Below, in pieces: positions 47,564-56,138 of a DNA stretch of 64,000 bases. The stretch's first letter is position 1. The number at the start of each line of letters is the position of its first letter. Made by a program: the position numbers and the translations under genes. Under the pieces are notes generated by a model. It saw only the letters and a program-made list of their open reading frames with translations, made no database searches and was not told the origin of the DNA. This DNA comes from Luteolibacter arcticus (GTDB taxonomy: Bacteria; Verrucomicrobiota; Verrucomicrobiia; Verrucomicrobiales; Akkermansiaceae). The stretch covers positions 1 through 64,000 of the forward strand of contig NZ_JAPDDT010000001.1 in NCBI RefSeq assembly GCF_025950235.1. The letters are read 5' to 3'.

Positions 47564-48954
47564 TTCGCGGCCGGAGTGTTCTCCGCCTCATTCTTCACCA
47601 CCACCGGCGCTGGAGCGCGGTCGGTCATGAGCACCATCAACGCGCTGGCAGTGCAGAAAGTTCTCCCGGTGATGCAGTGGAGGCCGGCCCACGAGCCGTC
47701 GGCGTTCTGGGCACCTTGGAGGGTCGTGGTCATCGACTTGTCCCACTTCGTCCATTCGTCGCCGCCCTTGCTGCGGAGCGCTTCGCCGATATTCATGTAG
47801 CTGATGAATTCCTCGCCGCCGTTGTTGCCGAAACCGGCGACGAAACCTTTCTCACCGGCCCGCTCGGCGACCTGCTTCAAGAGCACCTTTTGGTCGGCAT
47901 CGGCCTTGTCGATCTTGGAGATTTCATCCTTGGCCTGTTCCTTTTGTTCCGGTGTGGAGGCGGGCGCTTGCGCGGTTTTTTCCAGCTCCACGCGGCGTCC
48001 GGTGTTGTTTTGGTAGAACGAGGTCATGCCGCCGAGCTTCGAGGCGTAGCGGTAGATCTCCACGCCCGCGTCGCCGACTCCGGATCCTGCTCCTACACCA
48101 ACGCCACTCGCCGCAACGGCTCCGGTTGCGCGGTCCAGGCCGGTGGCATTTTGAAGGTGGTCCTTTTCCAACGCCGCGAGATCGACCTTTGCGCCCGCGG
48201 CGAAGGCCGTATTCAGCGCGCGGCTGCAGATGCCCTGCGATAATGTGGCTGCCCAGCCGCTGTTGCCGGCGAAGGCGCCGTCCTCGGCCTGATGCTTCTG
48301 GATCTTCGCCACGACCTTATCGAGGAGTTTGCTCCGCCGTTCTTCGTCGGTGGTATTCGGGAAGCGGCCCTTGAGATCGGACAGGATCTGCGCGGCGAGG
48401 AAGGTATCGACGTAGCGGCCGATCTTCGACTGGAGCTGGGTGTCGCGGACCTTGGTGACGAACAGGCTGTCGTCATTGTCCGCCTCAAGCTGGGTCAGGA
48501 CGAAAGCGGCGGCCTTGGCGGCAGCTTGTGAGTGCTCGCCGGTGTCGAGCTTGATGCCGGCGCGCAGGAAGGCCTGCAAGGCAATGGCGGTATTGCCGAG
48601 GTCGGACGGGTCGGGGACGTTCGCGCCCTCGACGCGGCCGCCACCACCGCCATCGGTCTGGAGATTGGTGCGCCAACCGCCGCCCTGGCCCCAGCCGCCG
48701 TCGGAATTCTGGACCTTGGCCAGCCAGGCGAGGCCGTTTTTCACCGGATCGCCGAGCGGCTTGGGCGGCGGCAGGTCGGCGGGCTTGGTCGTCTCCTCGG
48801 CGCGTTTTGCGGCTTCGGCCGGTTTTTCTGCGGGCGTTGCAGGTTGTGCGGGAGGGGCTTCCTTGGTGACTTCAGCGACGGGCGCAGGCTCCGCGCAGAG
48901 GAATTGGGCGGCCCACATCAGGCTGGCCGCCAGGGGTAAGATTCGGAGTTTCAT
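47560..48954 (-). CDS. Exported alpha-alpha toroid protein, partner of the adjacent toroid
   Basis: The 464 residues include a Sec signal (LPLAASLMWAAQFLCAEP) and a Pro/Ala/Glu/Lys-rich tether of about 60 residues. Toroid repeats follow (GLAWLAKVQNSDGGWGQGGGW; TAIALQAFLRAGIKLDTG; FLAAQILSDLKGRF; AKIQKHQAEDGAFAGNSGWAATLSQG). The late part includes EFISYMNIGEALRSKGGDEWTKWDKSMTTTLQGAQNADGSWAGLHCITG. A glycine-rich loop (GVGVGAGSGVGDAG) interrupts one repeat. This resembles prenyltransferase-repeat proteins common in Planctomycetes and Verrucomicrobia; the ligand is unknown. It is translated first in a two-gene unit. Confidence 0.78.
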   Translation of the reverse strand: MKLRILPLAASLMWAAQFLCAEPAPVAEVTKEAPPAQPATPAEKPAEAAKRAEETTKPADLPPPKPLGDPVKNGLAWLAKVQNSDGGWGQGGGWRTNLQTDGGGGGRVEGANVPDPSDLGNTAIALQAFLRAGIKLDTGEHSQAAAKAAAFVLTQLEADNDDSLFVTKVRDTQLQSKIGRYVDTFLAAQILSDLKGRFPNTTDEERRSKLLDKVVAKIQKHQAEDGAFAGNSGWAATLSQGICSRALNTAFAAGAKVDLAALEKDHLQNATGLDRATGAVAASGVGVGAGSGVGDAGVEIYRYASKLGGMTSFYQNNTGRRVELEKTAQAPASTPEQKEQAKDEISKIDKADADQKVLLKQVAERAGEKGFVAGFGNNGGEEFISYMNIGEALRSKGGDEWTKWDKSMTTTLQGAQNADGSWAGLHCITGRTFCTASALMVLMTDRAPAPVVVKNEAENTPAAK

Positions 48955-49101
48955 GGCGTCTCAAGGTTGACGACCGGGGCGGAAAGCCCCGTGTCCATGA
49001 GATAAGACCCCGCTGACCGCGGATTCTTTGGTAAATCGTTGGTAAATCACGCAGCGAGCAGTGGGGCTTGATTGATCCGCCCGCTCCGCTTTCCTCCCTG
49101 C

Positions 49102-50475
49102 ATGGATTTGGATGCCCTGAAAGCCGCGCTCGCTGCGTCACCCGACAATATCCCGCTGCTGATGCTGGTGGCGAAGGCCCACGAGGATCATTTCGAGCTG
49201 GCCGATGCGCTCGCGCTTTTCGAGCGGGTGGTGAAGCTGCAGTCCGATCATGCAGACGCTTTGCTCGGGATCGCGCGTTTGCTCGATCTCTCGGGCGAGA
49301 GTTCGCAGGCGATGGTGCGTCTCGAATCGCTCTGTGCGCTGAAGCCGAAATTCGCCCCGGCGTGGCTGCTGCGTGCCCGCATCGCGCTGGATGAAAAGGA
49401 CGCGGTGGCGGCCCGTGGTTTCTACGACGTCGCCGTCGATCTCGATCGCTCGGTGGCGGATGACGAGTTGCTCGCCGCCATCCTCAAGGCGGGCGGTGGA
49501 CAAAAGCGCACCGCGATGACCTCCGCCGGACCGGTGGAGATCGACGATGACGATGACTCGCCCTTCACCGGCATGGATGCGGTGACCGCCCGCGAGCTCG
49601 ACCTTGAGTTTCGCGTGAGGGCGGACATCAAGTTCGGCGATGTCGGCGGGATGGAGAAGGTGAAGGAGGACATCCGGATGAAGATCATCCACCCGCTGAA
49701 GAATCCCGAGCTCTTCGCCGCCTATGGCAAGAAGCCCGGTGGCGGGGTTCTGCTCTACGGCCCGCCCGGCTGCGGGAAGACGCTGCTGGCCCGCGCCACG
49801 GCGGGGGAGATCAATGCCTCCTTCTTCTCGATCGGCCTCCACCACGTGCTCGACATGTATATCGGCGAGAGCGAGCAGAAGCTGCACAAGATCTTCGAAC
49901 TCGCCCGCAAGGCTGCGCCGGCGGTGCTGTTCTTCGATGAGATCGACGCGCTCGCGGCCGATCGTCGTGACATGCGCCAGTCGGCGGGGCGGGGGATCAT
50001 CAACCAATTCCTGGAAGAACTCGATGGCTCGCGCTCCTCGAATGATGGCGTGCTCATCCTCGGTGCGACCAACGCCCCGTGGCATGTCGATGGCGCCTTC
50101 ATGCGTCCCGGGCGCTTTGACCGGCTGGTCTTCGTGCCGCCGCCGGACGAGGTTGCGCGGCGGGAGATTGCGGGCATCCATGGCCGCGGCAAGCCGCTGG
50201 TGGACTTCGATCCCTCGGCCATCGCGAAGAAGACGGAGGGCTTCTCCGGTGCCGATCTAAGGGCGGTTTTCGATCTGGCCACCGAGGCGGCGCTTACCGA
50301 AGCCATGCGCAAGGGCGCGGTGGTGCCGGTCTCGGGGAAGATGCTGATGAATGCCAGCAAGGAGGTGAAGCCCTCCACCCGCAAGTGGTTCGAGAGCGCG
50401 AAGAACTATGCCCTCTATGCAAATCAAAGTGGCTTCTACGATGACGTGCTCATTTACCTCGGCCTGAAGAAATGA
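49102..50475 (+). CDS. AAA+ ATPase with N-terminal TPR domain
   Basis: The 457-residue cytoplasmic protein fuses a TPR-like N-terminal region (about 1-130; ALKAALAASPDNIPLLMLVAKAHEDHFELADALALFERVVKL) to one classical AAA module. The module has Walker A GPPGCGKT (about 220-227), Walker B VLFFDEIDA, sensor LGATNAPWHVD and the arginine finger region RPGRFD. The C-terminus (MNASKEVKPSTRKWFESAKNYALYANQSGFYDDVLIYLG) resembles the Vps4/katanin tail. AAA proteins of this clade remodel or extract proteins. It overlaps by four bases the gene of a TPR-membrane protein, probably its receptor. No protease domain is present. The ATG at 49102 is preferred to a frame start at 49072. Confidence 0.85.
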   Translation: MDLDALKAALAASPDNIPLLMLVAKAHEDHFELADALALFERVVKLQSDHADALLGIARLLDLSGESSQAMVRLESLCALKPKFAPAWLLRARIALDEKDAVAARGFYDVAVDLDRSVADDELLAAILKAGGGQKRTAMTSAGPVEIDDDDDSPFTGMDAVTARELDLEFRVRADIKFGDVGGMEKVKEDIRMKIIHPLKNPELFAAYGKKPGGGVLLYGPPGCGKTLLARATAGEINASFFSIGLHHVLDMYIGESEQKLHKIFELARKAAPAVLFFDEIDALAADRRDMRQSAGRGIINQFLEELDGSRSSNDGVLILGATNAPWHVDGAFMRPGRFDRLVFVPPPDEVARREIAGIHGRGKPLVDFDPSAIAKKTEGFSGADLRAVFDLATEAALTEAMRKGAVVPVSGKMLMNASKEVKPSTRKWFESAKNYALYANQSGFYDDVLIYLGLKK

Positions 50476-51749
50476 GCGAGCTCCTGATGCGCGCCCGGCT
50501 GTTGCGGGACAACCGGCGCTTCCCTGAAGCCGTCGCGGCGCTGCACCAGCATCTGGCGGCGGATCCCGACAGCTTCATCGCGCACTATGAGCTGGCGGTG
50601 ACGCGTTTCCTCGAGGGAGAGAGTTATCGCAAGGCGCTTGAGGATATCGACAGGGCCATCTCCCTTTCTCCGGAGAATCCGTCTGCATACGCGATTCGCT
50701 CGGCGATCCTGCTGGCACTGGATCGTGACAATGAGGCGCTGGCAGCGGCTGATGTGGCGCTCGGGATCGATCCCGAGTTCGCCTTTGCGTGGGTGTGCCG
50801 CGGGAAGGCTTTGCTGGCGAAGCATGTGTTAGGCGACGCGGAAGCGGCGGCGCGCAAGGCGCTGGAGCTGGATCCGGATTTCTCCGACGCTTCCAATCTG
50901 CTCTCCACCGTGCTGCGACTCCAGAAGCGCTTCGGTGAGGCGGAGGTGGAGATCGACCGGCATCTCGCCCGCGACCCGGAGAATGCTTGGACCTTCGCGA
51001 CGGCTGGATGGACCGCATTGAATCGCGGCCAGCGGGACAAGGCCGAGAATCTCTTTCGCGAATCGCTGCGGCTGGATACCGAGCTGGAGCACGCCCGGCT
51101 CGGGCTGCGCGAGGCTTACAAGGCGCGCTCGTTCTTTTACCGGCTGTTCTTGCGCTGGGTCTTTTTCCTCCAGCGCCACTCGGAGAAGAACCAGTGGCTG
51201 ATCATCATCGGGATCTTCATTGCGTTCCGGTTTGGCCGGATGCTGCTGACAGCGATCCATCCCTTGGCGGCGGTGCCGCTGATCATCGTCTACATGATGT
51301 TTGTGTTTGGGAGTTGGCTGGCCAGCGGGCTCGGCCATTTCCTGCTGCTGAAGGACCCGCTGGCCCGGCTTTCACTCACGCGCAGCGAGAAGCTCGATGG
51401 CGCGCTGGTCGGTGGCTTGTTCTTCATCGGACTCGCGCTGTTGATTTGCGGCGTGACCTTCTTGCCGATTGGGGTGGCTCTGCTCGGCGGTGCGATGATG
51501 GCAGCCGCGGTTCCTGGAAGTATGGTTTGTGACAATCCGTCGACCAAGGGTCGTGTGGTCTTCGGGGTCATCACCACCATGATGCTCATCTGCGGGGCGA
51601 TCCTTTGCTGGCGAACCTTTGGGCGACTGCCGGGCGAAGAATTGATTGGCGACCAGGACGTTCTGTATGTCGCTGTGGCCAGTATCGGATTGTTCATCAC
51701 TACCTGGATCGGCGGGATTCCGTCGCTGCGTCAGGCAAAGCCTCGTTGA
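50472..51749 (+). CDS. TPR protein with C-terminal multi-pass membrane domain
   Basis: The product has 425 residues. The first half (about 1-215) is a run of TPRs (AVAALHQHLAADPDSFIAHYELAVTRFLEGESYRKALEDIDRAISLSPENPSAYAIRSAI...). After a linker (FFYRLFLRWVFFLQRH), the rest holds about five membrane helices (WLIIIGIFIAFRFGRML; LAAVPLIIVYMMFVFGSWLA; LVGGLFFIGLALLICGVTFLPIGVALLGGAMM; VVFGVITTMMLICGAILCW; LYVAVASIGLFITTWIGG). The start overlaps the AAA+ gene stop (ATGA), so the pair is co-translated. I infer a membrane anchor or substrate receptor for the ATPase. No catalytic motif is seen. Confidence 0.78.
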   Translation: MSELLMRARLLRDNRRFPEAVAALHQHLAADPDSFIAHYELAVTRFLEGESYRKALEDIDRAISLSPENPSAYAIRSAILLALDRDNEALAAADVALGIDPEFAFAWVCRGKALLAKHVLGDAEAAARKALELDPDFSDASNLLSTVLRLQKRFGEAEVEIDRHLARDPENAWTFATAGWTALNRGQRDKAENLFRESLRLDTELEHARLGLREAYKARSFFYRLFLRWVFFLQRHSEKNQWLIIIGIFIAFRFGRMLLTAIHPLAAVPLIIVYMMFVFGSWLASGLGHFLLLKDPLARLSLTRSEKLDGALVGGLFFIGLALLICGVTFLPIGVALLGGAMMAAAVPGSMVCDNPSTKGRVVFGVITTMMLICGAILCWRTFGRLPGEELIGDQDVLYVAVASIGLFITTWIGGIPSLRQAKPR

Positions 51750-51806
51750 GGGGAAGATTCGCTTCTTTGGGCAAGGCGGGGCGGATGTGACGCGTATCGG
51801 TCGATA

Positions 51807-53555
51807 ATGAGATCGATGTGTTTGTGGCTGGCTTGTGCCGGCGCGGTGATGGCGGAGGTGCATCCGCGGCTGTGGTTTCGCGAGGATGCGGAGGGAGCGG
51901 TGAAGCAGCGGATCGCCAATGATCCGTTGGCGCGGGACGTCCAGGCTCACATCGTGAAGCGAGCGGAGAAGGTGCTCGACGAGCGCACCTGCGAATACCG
52001 CATCCCTGATGGGAAGCGGCTGCTTTCCGAGTCCCGGCTGGCGCTGCACAACGTACTGCATTGCGGCTGGGTGTGGCGGACCACGGGTGATGTGCGTTTC
52101 AAGGAGCGCACGATTCGCGAGCTTGATGCGGCTTGTGCGTTGAAGGACTGGAACCCGTCGCATTTCCTCGATACCGCCGAGATGGCGACCGCGGTGGCGG
52201 TTGGCTACGACTGGCTGTTTCCCGCGCTGAGTGATGAGCAGAAGCGGCGCTATGAGGACGCGTTGTTAGAGAAGGCGCTGCGTGTCGTGGGCGAGAAGCA
52301 TGCGAAGACCGGCTGGTGGAAAGGTGCGACGAACAATTGGACGCAGGTCTGCGGCACCGGCATGGCGCTGGCGGCGGAGGTGGTGAAGGAGCGGGATCCG
52401 GCGCTGTGTGAGCCGCTGGTGGAACATGGGAAGAAGCAGATCGAAAGCTGCGAGAGTTTCTATCTGCCCGACGGTGCTTACCCTGAGGGGCCGTCCTACT
52501 GGCACTACGGCACGAACTACGAGGTGCTGCTGCTCGCTCAGCTCGGGAAAGGAATCAAGGTGCCGGAGGTTTTGCGTAGGAGCGGTGATTTCATGCGGCA
52601 CGTCACCGGGCCGACGCGGGTGACCTTCAACTACGCCGACGGCAATCCGGGGGCCGAGGTGCCGTCGCCGGCACAGAGTTGGATCGCCACGCATTTCAAG
52701 GACGTGGAGCAGGCGGCGCATGTAAGGTCGTTGTTAGAGCGGTCGCTGAAGGAAGGCACGGGTAACGGGACAACCGGCGACCTGCGCTTCTTCCCACTGC
52801 ATCTGCTGTGGTTGCCAGAGGCTCCCGGTGCTGGCAAAACCGGGCCCGGCTACTTGGGTGCGCGCTTCAATGGCGAGCAGTCCTTTGCCTTCCTTCGCAC
52901 GGCATGGACGCCAGACGCGGCGTGGCTGGCCGTCAAGGGCGGCACCGGTGCGGCCAGCCATGGGCATCTCGACGCGGGAGCTTTTGTTTACGAAGCGAAG
53001 GGCGTCCGCTGGTTCCACGACATCGGCAAGGACGACTACAACATGCCGGGTTACTTTGGGAACCAACGCTGGGATTACCTGCGACTGAACAACCTTTCGC
53101 ACAACACGCTGGTTATCGATGGAAAGCTTCAAGCCACGCCGCGAGAGGGGTGCACCGTTTCCGAGATATTCTCCGGTAACTCCAAGCTCGGAGTGGTGGT
53201 GAAGCTCGCGCCTGCCTATCAAGGGCAGGCTCAGGTGGTGGACCGCTCGTTCACCTTCGACCTCAAGGACGGTTCCGTGCGCACGTACGACATCGTGACC
53301 AAGCCGGTCGGCCCGGTGCGCTGGGCGGTGGTGACAAAGGCAAAGCCGAAGATCGAGGGTTCTCGCGTGACGCTTGAGGTTTCGGGCAAGCGGCTGGTGC
53401 TGGAACGCCACGATAAAGCGGGTGGCGTGTGGGAGGAGTATTCGCTCAAGCCGAAGACTGAGCGGGAACAGCAGAACAAGGGTTTTTATCTGATTGGTTT
53501 TAGTGCGCCGAGGGCGGATGAGTTGAAGCTCGAAGTGAGCTGGAAGGTCGAGTGA
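51807..53555 (+). CDS. Heparinase II/III-like polysaccharide lyase
   Basis: The 582-residue exported enzyme has a short signal (MRSMCLWLACAGAVMAEVHP). An (alpha/alpha)-toroid N-domain includes TGWWKGATNNWTQVCGTGMALAA and GAYPEGPSYWHYGTNYE, and a beta-sandwich half carries SHGHLDAGAFVYEAKGVRWFHDIG and LNNLSHNTLVIDG. These Asn-Asn-Trp, Tyr and His segments match the catalytic regions of heparinase II/III-type lyases (PL12/PL21-like), which cleave uronic-acid polysaccharides by beta-elimination. The exact substrate cannot be read from sequence. It stands alone, 57 bases after the TPR-membrane gene. Confidence 0.85.
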   Translation: MRSMCLWLACAGAVMAEVHPRLWFREDAEGAVKQRIANDPLARDVQAHIVKRAEKVLDERTCEYRIPDGKRLLSESRLALHNVLHCGWVWRTTGDVRFKERTIRELDAACALKDWNPSHFLDTAEMATAVAVGYDWLFPALSDEQKRRYEDALLEKALRVVGEKHAKTGWWKGATNNWTQVCGTGMALAAEVVKERDPALCEPLVEHGKKQIESCESFYLPDGAYPEGPSYWHYGTNYEVLLLAQLGKGIKVPEVLRRSGDFMRHVTGPTRVTFNYADGNPGAEVPSPAQSWIATHFKDVEQAAHVRSLLERSLKEGTGNGTTGDLRFFPLHLLWLPEAPGAGKTGPGYLGARFNGEQSFAFLRTAWTPDAAWLAVKGGTGAASHGHLDAGAFVYEAKGVRWFHDIGKDDYNMPGYFGNQRWDYLRLNNLSHNTLVIDGKLQATPREGCTVSEIFSGNSKLGVVVKLAPAYQGQAQVVDRSFTFDLKDGSVRTYDIVTKPVGPVRWAVVTKAKPKIEGSRVTLEVSGKRLVLERHDKAGGVWEEYSLKPKTEREQQNKGFYLIGFSAPRADELKLEVSWKVE

Positions 53556-53589
53556 GTCACTGATCTAACAGTAGCAGGGCCATCTTGGC

Positions 53590-53680
53590 CCAGTCCGTTG
53601 AGGCGGCCTCTCGCCTCCTCAAGAATGCACGGGGCGAGACGCCCCGGCAACGGACTGGAGCGAGACGCTCCAGCTACGTG
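53590..53680. repeat. Compound palindromic (REP-like) element
   Basis: Several stems are nested in 90 bp. CCAGTCCGTTG (53590-53600) pairs with CAACGGACTGG (53648-53658). GAGGCG pairs with CGCCTC (53600-53617). GGGGCG-AGA-CGCCCC covers 53631-53645. CTGGAGCG-AGA-CGCTCCAG covers 53655-53673 and is followed by CTAC, that is GTAG on the other strand. The GTAG-plus-hairpin layout is like the REPIN at 17.7 kb but with a different sequence and a 3-base AGA/TCT loop, so it would be a second family. No gene in this gap. Confidence 0.6.
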
Positions 53681-53711
53681 AAGAGAGCGCCACCAAGGAA
53701 AGCGCACGCAA

Positions 53712-53751
53712 AGAAAACGCCCGCCTCCGGAGGAACCGGAGACGGGCGGGG
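53712..53751 (-). terminator. Intrinsic terminator of rpsB-tsf
   Basis: On the minus strand a long stem (CGCCCGTCTCCGG / CCGGAGGCGGGCG, one mismatch) with loop TTCCT is followed by TTTTCTTT. It lies about 45 bases beyond the tsf stop. Confidence 0.85.
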
Positions 53752-53795
53752 TGAGAGGGGGGCGGGTGCCGCGGTTGTCAGCGGGAAACCTGAAA

Positions 53796-54662
53796 TTACT
53801 CGCCCAGGCCGAAGCGGACGAAGCGCTTCACCACGAGGGTGTCGCCGACTTCCTTGCCCTTGGTTTCCACCAGCTTCTTGATGGTGGTGTCCGCGTCCTT
53901 CACGAAGGCCTGCTCGAGGAGCACAGCTTCGGAGAAGAACTTGCCGATCTTGCCTTCCACGATCTTCTCGATCATCGCTTCCGGCTTGCCTTCGGCGGCG
54001 AGCTGGGCGCGGTAGACGTTCTTTTCGGCTTCGATGATGTCGTCGGTGATCTCGTCGCGGGAGAGGCCCTTCGGTGCCATTGAGGCGATGTGGAGGGTGA
54101 TGTCCTTGACGAGGTCGCGGAACTCTTCCTTGGACGCGGTTTCGCCATTGCCCGCGGAGACTTCGAGAAGCACGCCGACCTTGCCACCCATGTGGATGTA
54201 CTGGGCGATGGCACCACCGTCCTGCAGATCGAAGCGTTCGAATTTGCGGAGGCGGATGTTCTCACCGAGCTCCAGGGTCTTGGTCTTCACGAAGTCTTCC
54301 ATGGAAAGGTCGCCGATCTTCACGGCGAGGGCTTCCTCAAGGGTCTTCGCGCTGGAGGCGGCGAGAGCGTCGGCAATCTGGCCGACGAAGGCCACGTAGT
54401 TGTCGTTGCGGGACACGAAGTCGGTCTCGCAGTTCACCTCGATCAGGATACCGGTCTTGCCGTCGCCCGAGAGGCGGGCGGCGATGATGCCTTCGGAGGC
54501 TTCGCGGTCGGCCTTGGCGGCAGCCTTCATCATCCCGCGCTTGCGGAGCAGGGTAACGGCTTCTTCGATGTCGCCGTTGGTTTCGGTGAGGGCCTTCTTG
54601 CACTCCATCATGCCGACATTGGTCTTCTGGCGGAGTTCGTTGACGAGGGATGCGGTGATCAT
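53796..54662 (-). CDS. tsf: Translation elongation factor Ts
   Basis: EF-Ts reloads EF-Tu with GTP. The 288 residues carry the N-terminal UBA-like domain (LVNELRQKTNVGMMECKKALTETNGDIEEAVTLLRKRG) and the signature ETDFVSRNDNYVAFV. Both dimerisation/core parts follow, through to FVRFGLGE. Length is as usual (283 in E. coli). It is the second gene after rpsB on the minus strand, the standard order, separated by a structured 113-bp spacer, and is followed by a strong terminator. Confidence 0.97.
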   Translation of the reverse strand: MITASLVNELRQKTNVGMMECKKALTETNGDIEEAVTLLRKRGMMKAAAKADREASEGIIAARLSGDGKTGILIEVNCETDFVSRNDNYVAFVGQIADALAASSAKTLEEALAVKIGDLSMEDFVKTKTLELGENIRLRKFERFDLQDGGAIAQYIHMGGKVGVLLEVSAGNGETASKEEFRDLVKDITLHIASMAPKGLSRDEITDDIIEAEKNVYRAQLAAEGKPEAMIEKIVEGKIGKFFSEAVLLEQAFVKDADTTIKKLVETKGKEVGDTLVVKRFVRFGLGE

Positions 54663-54717
54663 GGGAAAAAGAAATGTATTGGGATTCGAATGAAAAAGCG
54701 GATCGGCGTTTGAAGGC

Positions 54718-54780
54718 CTGATCCGCGGAAGGGAACCGGCTGCGGCACTAGTCCGCAGCCGGGAAAGAGTGACGGATCAG
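54718..54780 (-). other. Nested hairpin between rpsB and tsf
   Basis: An inner perfect 10-bp stem (CCGGCTGCGG 54736-54745 with CCGCAGCCGG 54753-54762) sits inside an outer 8-bp stem (CTGATCCG 54718-54725 with CGGATCAG 54773-54780). The outer stem includes the rpsB stop codon. No T-run follows directly, so this is more likely an mRNA-stabilising or processing element, or a weak attenuator that sets the rpsB:tsf ratio. Confidence 0.5.
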
Positions 54781-55460
54781 CCCTTCTTGGCGGCGACGAT
54801 CGCGTCCACCAGGTTCTGGAGGACGATGCGGATCGAGCGGACGGCGTCGTCGTTGCCAGGGATCGGGTAGTGAACGATCGACGGGTCGGCGTTGGTGTCA
54901 ACGAGGGCGACGATCGGGATCTCCAGGCGGCGGGCTTCGGCGACGGCGATCGACTCACGGGCGGAGTCGACGATGACGATCGCGTCCGGCTTGCCTTCCA
55001 GACCGCGGATACCGCGGAGGTTGCGGAGCAGCTTTTCGCGCTCGCGGCCGAGGGCGGAGAGTTCCTTCTTGGACATCGACTTGAACTCCGGCTGCTTCTC
55101 GATGTTCTCGAGCCACTTGAGGCGTTCGATCGACTTCTTGACGGTGGTCATGTTGGTGAGCATGCCGCCGAGCCAACGGTGATTGACGTAGAATTGACCG
55201 GTCGCTTCCGCTGCTTCGCGGACGGCGTCCTGAGCCTGGCGCTTGCAGCCGACGAAAAGGATCTTCTTGCCCTTGCCGGCAAGGCCCGAGAGGAAGTCGG
55301 AGGCCTTGTCCAGGCACTTCACGGTCTGCTCGAGATTGATGATGTAAATGCCGCCCTTGTCCTTCATGAGGTAGGGCTTCATTTTCGGGTTCCACTTCTT
55401 GGTCTGGTGACCGTAGTGGACGCCGGCGTCCACCATATCGCTGATGAGTTCGTTGATCAT
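54777..55460 (-). CDS. rpsB: Ribosomal protein S2
   Basis: S2 is a component of the 30S subunit. The 227 residues start [29 protein letters not shown] and include the family blocks [25 protein letters not shown] and [29 protein letters not shown]. The protein is slightly short at the C-terminus compared with E. coli (241), within normal variation. It is the first gene of the rpsB-tsf unit, with a 225-bp leader upstream. Confidence 0.97.
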   Translation of the reverse strand: MINELISDMVDAGVHYGHQTKKWNPKMKPYLMKDKGGIYIINLEQTVKCLDKASDFLSGLAGKGKKILFVGCKRQAQDAVREAAEATGQFYVNHRWLGGMLTNMTTVKKSIERLKWLENIEKQPEFKSMSKKELSALGREREKLLRNLRGIRGLEGKPDAIVIVDSARESIAVAEARRLEIPIVALVDTNADPSIVHYPIPGNDDAVRSIRIVLQNLVDAIVAAKKG

Positions 55461-55503
55461 GGGATGTGATAGGTCCCGCCTTGATTCAGGTCGGGCGATT
55501 CTT

Positions 55504-55540
55504 GGAAAACCCGCCGCTTTTGGGTCCCTTGTGGTTTTCC
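55504..55540 (-). promoter_or_regulatory. Stem-loop in the rpsB leader
   Basis: GGAAAACC (minus strand) pairs with GGTTTTCC over 8 bp around a 21-base loop, about 45-80 bases upstream of the rpsB start. Leaders of rpsB often bind S2 for autoregulation, but this one does not match a leader family I know. The rest of the gap (55541-55686) shows nothing else clear. Confidence 0.35.
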
Positions 55541-55686
55541 GTTGGTTGCGTGGCGGCGTGCGAAGGGGCGGACGAAATAGGGAGGGGCAGGGGGCTTGGC
55601 AAGGGAAAAGGGCTGGAAATGAAAGGCAAACGCCTCCTCAGCGGCCGCGTCACTTCGCGCTCCCGGACTCAGGGTATCGGACCGGT

Positions 55687-56037
55687 TTAAATCATCGCCT
55701 TTCCGCCCCTCCCATCGGTCTCGTCCCGGGAGAGTCGGTCATTGAGGCACCATTCTATCAAGCGCCGCACATCCGCAGGGGTGACCGCCTCCGAGGCGAA
55801 GCGTGGACAAAGAAACCGCTTCCAAGTCCCACCCGTCTCCGCACCCGCAAAGTGTTGACCGATAATGACGACGTATTCTTCTCCCTCGTTCTGATGCAGC
55901 GCGTATTTGGCGATGAACTTCTTGTCAGAGGAAATGACACTGAGAGTCGGCCCCGCTGCATCGTGATCCGAAACGTACCAAACATAGGACCTGCCTCCGA
56001 CTGTGACCTTTCTTCGACCTTTTGTTGAGACTGCCAT
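55687..56037 (-). CDS. Small cytoplasmic protein of unknown function
   Basis: This is a 116-residue protein with no signal or membrane segment. It begins with a basic patch (AVSTKGRRKVTVGGRSYVWYVSDHD). A beta-rich part follows (LSVISSDKKFIAKYALHQNEGEEYVVIIGQHFAG), then a helix (PADVRRLIEWCLNDR). The pattern 'RKVxVxGxxYxWxV' recalls small uncharacterised proteins of Planctomycetes and Verrucomicrobia. I cannot assign a function. It is probably transcribed on its own, upstream of the rpsB leader. Confidence 0.6.
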   Translation of the reverse strand: MAVSTKGRRKVTVGGRSYVWYVSDHDAAGPTLSVISSDKKFIAKYALHQNEGEEYVVIIGQHFAGAETGGTWKRFLCPRFASEAVTPADVRRLIEWCLNDRLSRDETDGRGGKAMI

Positions 56038-56138
56038 TGGAGGACTCCTGTTGTTTCGACGCTACTGCCGGCTGGCGGGAGGATCAAGACAGGAGGCGGA
56101 AGATGCAACGAAGCCCCATCTGGCAGACCTCCCGCCTT

